47,403 nt of DNA from an uncultured Alphaproteobacteria bacterium (GTDB lineage Bacteria > Pseudomonadota > Alphaproteobacteria > HIMB59 > GCA-002718135). Of this stretch, positions 43,255 to 47,403 are shown piece by piece. The number at the start of each line of letters is the position of its first letter. Positions within the stretch are counted from its first letter, which is position 1. The translations under genes and the position numbers were made by a program. The notes below the pieces were generated by a model. The model did not search any database and was not told the DNA's origin. It saw only the letters and a program-made list of their open reading frames with translations. The stretch is taken from contig CACOVJ010000006.1 in the NCBI GenBank assembly GCA_902630465.1, positions 1 to 47,403 on the forward strand, in the 5' to 3' direction.

Positions 43255-44220
43255 TTATCTTACAGACATTCCTTTGAATGATCTGATTGTTTCAACATCA
43301 TCCGGACCAATCATAGCTTTACCAGTGTTGATGTCTAGTGCACTTAAACCATACTTATTCATTAAGTATAATTGGTGAACTGACATGTAACCTTGGTAAT
43401 ATGGTTGTTGGTCAACTGTTAGTTGAACATAACCTTTGTCCATTTCTTCGAAAACTACGTCAACTAAGTCAAAACCAGCAAGAAGAATTTCACCAGGTCC
43501 ATAACCTAAGTTTCTTACTGCTGCAGCTGCACCAGCTTCCCAGAAACCTACATCAAGGTATGCAGTTGTATTTGGGTTAGCTTGTACATAAGCTGCAACT
43601 CTGTTTCCAACAGTTGAAAGGTCTAAGCCTGATTCAATTTTTTCGTATGTTACATTTCTGTCAGGATTAGCTGCTTTGTAATCTTCCATGAAACGAGCAA
43701 TACCGTTTCCTCTAGTGTAAGCCCATGATTGGTTCATGTCTGCTACACCGATTAGAACGTGGATATCTCCATCAGGAAACATTTCAGAAAGATTAGCTGT
43801 TAATTCATAACCAGCTGCTTCTAAGTCTTGTCCGACATATGCTAGTCTGTTACTTCCAGCAGCACCTTCTGGATCATCAGTGTTAGCTGTAATTACTGGA
43901 ATACCAGCAGCTAATGCTTCATCAACTGCAGCATCAAAGATGGTTGGGTTAGTAATTGTAGTTACAATACCATCAACACCTTGAGCAATTGAAGACTCTA
44001 AGTTTTGTAATTGCTCTTGTTGGTCTCCATCACCTGAAAGAGTTAACATTTGGCAATCAGCATTGATTTGTGCACAAGCATCTTTAAAACCTTTGTGAAC
44101 AGCTGCCCAAAAAGCATTGTTAGTATCACTGTGCATAACGAAGTTAAATTTATATTCTGCCTTTGCTGAAGTAGCCATTAGAGCTACAGAGGCGAGAATA
44201 ATTGAAGCAAGTTTTTTCAT
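43255..44220 (-). CDS. Periplasmic sugar/cyclitol-binding protein (RbsB/MocB type)
   Basis: The 321-residue precursor has a signal peptide (MKKLASIILASVALMATSAKA) and a periplasmic-binding-protein type 1 fold: FNFVMHSDTNNAFWAAVHKG, GVDGIVTTITNP, AGIPVITANTDD, LAGFDLVDVV and VQLTVDQQPYYQGY. A strong AGGAGG lies 5 bases before the ATG. The gene looks richer in G+C than its neighbours (the line 43441-43500 is 40% G+C by my count), probably codon choice for high expression. With the permease and ATPase downstream it forms an importer; the ligand is likely an aldose, ketose or inositol. Confidence 0.93.
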   Translation of the reverse strand: MKKLASIILASVALMATSAKAEYKFNFVMHSDTNNAFWAAVHKGFKDACAQINADCQMLTLSGDGDQQEQLQNLESSIAQGVDGIVTTITNPTIFDAAVDEALAAGIPVITANTDDPEGAAGSNRLAYVGQDLEAAGYELTANLSEMFPDGDIHVLIGVADMNQSWAYTRGNGIARFMEDYKAANPDRNVTYEKIESGLDLSTVGNRVAAYVQANPNTTAYLDVGFWEAGAAAAVRNLGYGPGEILLAGFDLVDVVFEEMDKGYVQLTVDQQPYYQGYMSVHQLYLMNKYGLSALDINTGKAMIGPDDVETIRSFKGMSVR

Positions 44221-44225
44221 TAATT

Positions 44226-44231
44226 CCTCCT
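44226..44231 (-). promoter_or_regulatory. Strong Shine-Dalgarno of the binding-protein gene
   Basis: AGGAGG lies 5 bases before the ATG at 44220. It is among the strongest ribosome binding sites in the window and agrees with very high expression of the binding protein. Confidence 0.8.
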
Positions 44232-44285
44232 ATAAATATTAAAGTGGTACCAGGAAAAAAAATCTAAAACAAGGATAAAAATTAG

Positions 44286-44303
44286 ACACTTTTTCGCAAG
44301 TGT
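44286..44303 (-). promoter_or_regulatory. Inverted repeat upstream of the importer operon
   Basis: ACACTT and AAGTGT flank a 6-base centre in the 119-base spacer between the dehydrogenase stop and the binding-protein start. On the minus strand it is followed by CTAATTTTTA. It could be a weak terminator of the dehydrogenase gene or an operator for a sugar regulator. No regulator gene is in the window. No convincing promoter boxes were found nearby. Confidence 0.35.
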
Positions 44304-44339
44304 AAGAATATTTCGTAATATTTGAAATTTATGAATTTA

Positions 44340-45488
44340 TTAATTTTTTAGAAGAATTTTTATGCGATCATCCTTGAAAGTTGGGGGTTTTTCACACTTT
44401 GTAGTAATTTTAACTTCCTTTTTTAAAGAGGAAGATATCATAGTAGATTCTATTATCTCCAATACATGCAAAGCTAATTGTCCATTACATATGTGCAATC
44501 TATTATTTTCGATTGAGTCTATCATCTCGGCTAGACCAATTCCTCTATAATTTGCTTGTTTAGGTGCTTCATTACTTCTTCCGCTAGGGTTTACAATATT
44601 AATCTTTCCTAAAGGTTTTTTATCAACACTAATTTCTTCCCATTCAGATCCTAACTCGCGTGAAATTAAAACTGGACCTCCAAACATATTTGGATCTGGA
44701 ACAACCATTGATCCTTTTGTTCCATAAAGTTCAATGTGGTTATGTTGATGATTTAAAACATCGAAAGATATGAAACCTTGGATAATGGCACCGTTTTGGA
44801 ATTCAAGATCCAACATATAAGTTGTTGGTATGGTAACATCAAATTTATTATCTTTTTTTGGTCCAGCTTTATATGTCCTTTGATGAGAGAATTTTTTTCC
44901 TCTAGCTCTTACATTTTTTGCTGGTCCAAGAAGATTGACAAGCGTTGTAAAAAAGTATGGACCCATATCAATTGCAGGACCGCCTCCCTCTTGAAACCAA
45001 GATTCTGCATTAGGATGAAAATCTTGCACCCCTGGAAAGGCAAATATGAAACTTCCAGTTAATACTTCTCCGATAATTTTATCATCTATTATTTCCCTAG
45101 ATAATTGTCCACCACCTCCTAAAAAAGTATCTGGTGCATTTCCAATATATAAATTCTTATGATTTGCTAAATTCAATAATTCATTGGCTTCATTAAATTT
45201 AATACTCATTGGTTTTTCACAATAAACATGTTTATTCGCTTCAAGTGCCTTTTTTGAAATTTCAAAATGAGCTTTGGGAGTTGTTAGATTAAGAATTACA
45301 TCAATGCTATCTTCATTAAAAATTTGATCTTCTGATAAATATTTAATTTTATATTGCTTAGCAGTTTTTTTAGCAATTTCTTCATTAATATCAGAACATG
45401 CTATAAAATTAATATTGTTAAAATATTTTTGTGACCTAAAATATGTTTCAGCTATATGCCCACATCCTATTAAGCCAATATTTTTCAT
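44340..45488 (-). CDS. Gfo/Idh/MocA family dehydrogenase (inositol/sugar type)
   Basis: The 382-residue protein has a Rossmann start GLIGCGHIAETYFRS, the catalytic-lysine segment VYCEKPMSIK, and GGGPAIDMGPYFFTTLVNLLG, where the usual D-x-x-x-H motif has tyrosine in place of the histidine, as in some other members. Such enzymes oxidise hydroxyls of inositols or sugars with NAD(P). It lies between IolD and the ABC importer on the same strand, which suggests that it oxidises the imported compound, for example as an inositol dehydrogenase. It is clearly different from the other Gfo/Idh protein at 6786-7937. Confidence 0.9.
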   Translation of the reverse strand: MKNIGLIGCGHIAETYFRSQKYFNNINFIACSDINEEIAKKTAKQYKIKYLSEDQIFNEDSIDVILNLTTPKAHFEISKKALEANKHVYCEKPMSIKFNEANELLNLANHKNLYIGNAPDTFLGGGGQLSREIIDDKIIGEVLTGSFIFAFPGVQDFHPNAESWFQEGGGPAIDMGPYFFTTLVNLLGPAKNVRARGKKFSHQRTYKAGPKKDNKFDVTIPTTYMLDLEFQNGAIIQGFISFDVLNHQHNHIELYGTKGSMVVPDPNMFGGPVLISRELGSEWEEISVDKKPLGKINIVNPSGRSNEAPKQANYRGIGLAEMIDSIENNRLHICNGQLALHVLEIIESTMISSSLKKEVKITTKCEKPPTFKDDRIKILLKN

Positions 45489-45585
45489 AAAAAGATTGTA
45501 TAAATTTTAGAAATAATTGCAAAGGTCAAAAATAAAAATTTTTTTTCACATTATTCAAATTAATTAAAATAATGGATAAGTTTAT

Positions 45586-47403
45586 TTAAACACCCTTTCG
45601 TTGCTTACTTTTTCCTTCTAAAAATTCTTCTAGAGCTAATTTATTTCCTTTAGTTGAAGTGACTTCAAGTGTTGGGCTTTCCCAAAAAGCTGTACCTTCT
45701 AACCATTCATATCCATCCGTCTTCATTGAAATAACGTAGGTTTTATTTGATTCTTTAGCTCTCTTAAATGCGGCCTCTAATTCTGAAATAGATTTCACAG
45801 TTTCACCATTTGCTCCCATACTTTTTGCATGTGATTCAAAATCTACTAATTGAAAATTGGTAGCTCTTGCTTTACTTAGATTGCAAATATATTCTTTGCC
45901 ACCTTTAGCAAGTTGTAATCTATTTATAACCATGTGACCGCCATTATCGCAAACTATAACTATTAATTTTTTATTATATAAAATAGAACTATAGATATCA
46001 CTGTTTTGTAAAAGATAAGAGCCATCCCCAACAAATACAATCACATCTTGTTCAGGCTTTGCCATTTTAATACCAAGTGCGCCTGAAATTTCATAACCCA
46101 TACAACTAAATCCCCATTCTGTTTCAAAAGTATTTATTTCTTTGGGCTTCCATACTTGTACTACCTCGCCTACTAATCCTCCAGCAGCTGTTACTACAAT
46201 ATCTGATGGATCTGAATTTCTATAAATTGCTCCAACTGCTTGAGCATAAGTTGGGAGTTCTTGATTAGTTGGGCCGCTTTCTTTCTTGACGTATTCATCC
46301 CATTTATCTCTCTCGTTAGTTGAATGTTTATACCATTGTTCTGGAGCTTTCCAGTCTCCTAAAACTTTCGATAATTCCTGTAACCCAATTTTTGCATCAC
46401 TAACAATAGGTGTTGCCCTATGTTTTGTTGTATCAAATCTAGAAGTATTTATTGATACAAGTTCAAATTTATCATTATGAAAATTAGTCCATGATCCAGT
46501 AGTAAAATCAGATAATTTTGTTCCAACTGCAAGGGCTAAATCTGTATCTTTTGAAAGATTGTTTGATGAGCCCTCACCTAAACATCCAATTGCACTTATA
46601 TAATAAGGATCATCTTTGTCCATACACCCGATGCCCATTACCGTTGCAGTTACAGGTATATTATGTTTTTTTGCAAAGGCAGCGATTTCAATTTCTGCTT
46701 CTGAATATAAAACTCCTCCACCTGAAATAATTATTGGTTGTTTAGAATTCTTGATTTTATCGGCAGCTTTTTGTATTTGATTAGGATCTGGATGAACTCT
46801 TCGGATTTCATGGATTTTTTCTTCAAAAAAGATTTCTGGATAATCATAAGCCTCTCCCTGAACGTCTTGAGACATAGAAATTACGGCAGGTCCGCAATCA
46901 GCAGGATCTAACATAACATTAATTGCTTGTGGTAAAGATGTTAAAATTTGCTCAGGTCTAGTTATCCTATCAAAATATCTTGTTACTGATTTAAAAGAAT
47001 CATTTTGAGTTTCAGACGGTGAATTAAAATGTTCTACTTGTTGTAATACAGGATCTGGAAAACGACTAGAAAATGTATCTCCTGGAAGTAATAAAATAGG
47101 TAATCTGTTACTTAGCGCTACAGCAGCAGCAGTTACCATATTTGTTGACCCAGGACCTACTGATGAAGTTGCAACAAATATTTGTTTTCTTCTCATTGCC
47201 CTCGAGTAAGCTATTCCTGTCAATGCCATATTCTGCTCATGATGGCCTCTAAAACCTGGTAATTCTTGTTGATATTGCTCCATTGCTTGGCCAATGCATG
47301 CAACATTGCCATGACCATAAATAGCAAAAGCACCTGGAAACAATTGTTGTTTTTTTCCATCAATCATTATTTTTTGACTTATCAAAAATTTAATAAGTGC
47401 ATG
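45586..47403 (-). CDS. iolD: 3D-(3,5/4)-trihydroxycyclohexane-1,2-dione hydrolase, 5'-truncated
   Basis: IolD is a thiamine-diphosphate enzyme that opens the ring of the trihydroxycyclohexanedione formed from inositol. The frame is open to the window edge; upstream of the TTG at 47385 it still reads ALIKFL, matching the usual IolD N-terminus, so the real start lies outside. Seen are FAIYGHGNVACIGQ, PGFRGHHEQNMALTG with the cofactor glutamate, TSSVGPGSTNMVTAAA, and the TPP/metal motif GDGSYLLQNSDIY...VCDNGG. About 605 residues are present. It is the most specific pointer to inositol catabolism in the window. A 97-base AT-rich spacer separates it from the dehydrogenase; I see nothing clear in it. 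Confidence 0.92.
   Translation of the reverse strand, partial: HALIKFLISQKIMIDGKKQQLFPGAFAIYGHGNVACIGQAMEQYQQELPGFRGHHEQNMALTGIAYSRAMRRKQIFVATSSVGPGSTNMVTAAAVALSNRLPILLLPGDTFSSRFPDPVLQQVEHFNSPSETQNDSFKSVTRYFDRITRPEQILTSLPQAINVMLDPADCGPAVISMSQDVQGEAYDYPEIFFEEKIHEIRRVHPDPNQIQKAADKIKNSKQPIIISGGGVLYSEAEIEIAAFAKKHNIPVTATVMGIGCMDKDDPYYISAIGCLGEGSSNNLSKDTDLALAVGTKLSDFTTGSWTNFHNDKFELVSINTSRFDTTKHRATPIVSDAKIGLQELSKVLGDWKAPEQWYKHSTNERDKWDEYVKKESGPTNQELPTYAQAVGAIYRNSDPSDIVVTAAGGLVGEVVQVWKPKEINTFETEWGFSCMGYEISGALGIKMAKPEQDVIVFVGDGSYLLQNSDIYSSILYNKKLIVIVCDNGGHMVINRLQLAKGGKEYICNLSKARATNFQLVDFESHAKSMGANGETVKSISELEAAFKRAKESNKTYVISMKTDGYEWLEGTAFWESPTLEVTSTKGNKLALEEFLEGKSKQRKGV

Overview
The window looks like a piece of a streamlined, AT-rich, free-living marine alphaproteobacterium. 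The support is: very AT-rich coding DNA, almost no spacers, many ATGA/TAATG stop-start overlaps, 3' overlaps between convergent genes, and gene orders I recognise as alphaproteobacterial. These orders are coxB-coxA-ctaB-coxF-ctaG-coxC-SURF1 with thrC and an M16 peptidase; ribF-ileS-lspA-DUF3035; and msbA-DUF374-waaA-lpxK-lpxL-xseA. SAR11-like, HIMB59-like or AEGEAN-169-like lineages would fit, but that placement is inference. No rRNA, tRNA, CRISPR array or insertion sequence was seen. The first and last genes are cut by the window edges.

Layout. 1-1738: a kinase of the aminoglycoside/choline phosphotransferase type, overlapping a divergent enolase. 1747-4272: a peroxiredoxin and a DsbD/ScsB-type thiol reductase broken by one extra base in a T8 tract. 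4329-5072: YqgE and a small basic protein. 5211-6720: an ammonium transporter behind two tandem glutamine (glnA) riboswitch aptamers; the transporter appears to lack the segment with the first pore histidine. 6786-8999: a Gfo/Idh/MocA dehydrogenase and a TIM-barrel sugar isomerase. 9048-11110: a glutamine amidotransferase, the DNA repair methyltransferase Ogt, a DUF6494 protein and a flavin-reductase-like protein. 11177-20769: cytochrome aa3 oxidase with its assembly factors, then an M32 carboxypeptidase, threonine synthase and an M16 peptidase. 20857-27979: RsmE, UbiA and a lipid A/Kdo block. 27972-31733: XseA, TadA, a C26 peptidase, an RsuA-type pseudouridine synthase and RsmD. 31725-37653: Pgi, a DUF3035 lipoprotein, LspA, IleS and RibF. 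37700-47403: a sugar/cyclitol region with xylose isomerase, glyoxalase I, a MocD-like membrane desaturase/hydroxylase, a PhyH-type dioxygenase, an FrcABC-like ABC importer, a Gfo/Idh/MocA dehydrogenase and IolD.

How it works together. Most of the window is housekeeping: aerobic respiration, envelope lipids, RNA modification and translation. The accessory content is uptake and catabolism of sugars or inositols (two dehydrogenases, an isomerase, IolD and an ABC importer), plus nitrogen acquisition controlled by glutamine-sensing RNA. The least explained items are the kinase-enolase pair, whose enolase has changed leaving-group residues; the shortened Amt under an intact riboswitch; an apparent ATT start codon for SURF1; and the pairing of a MocD-like oxygenase and a PhyH dioxygenase with a cyclitol importer.
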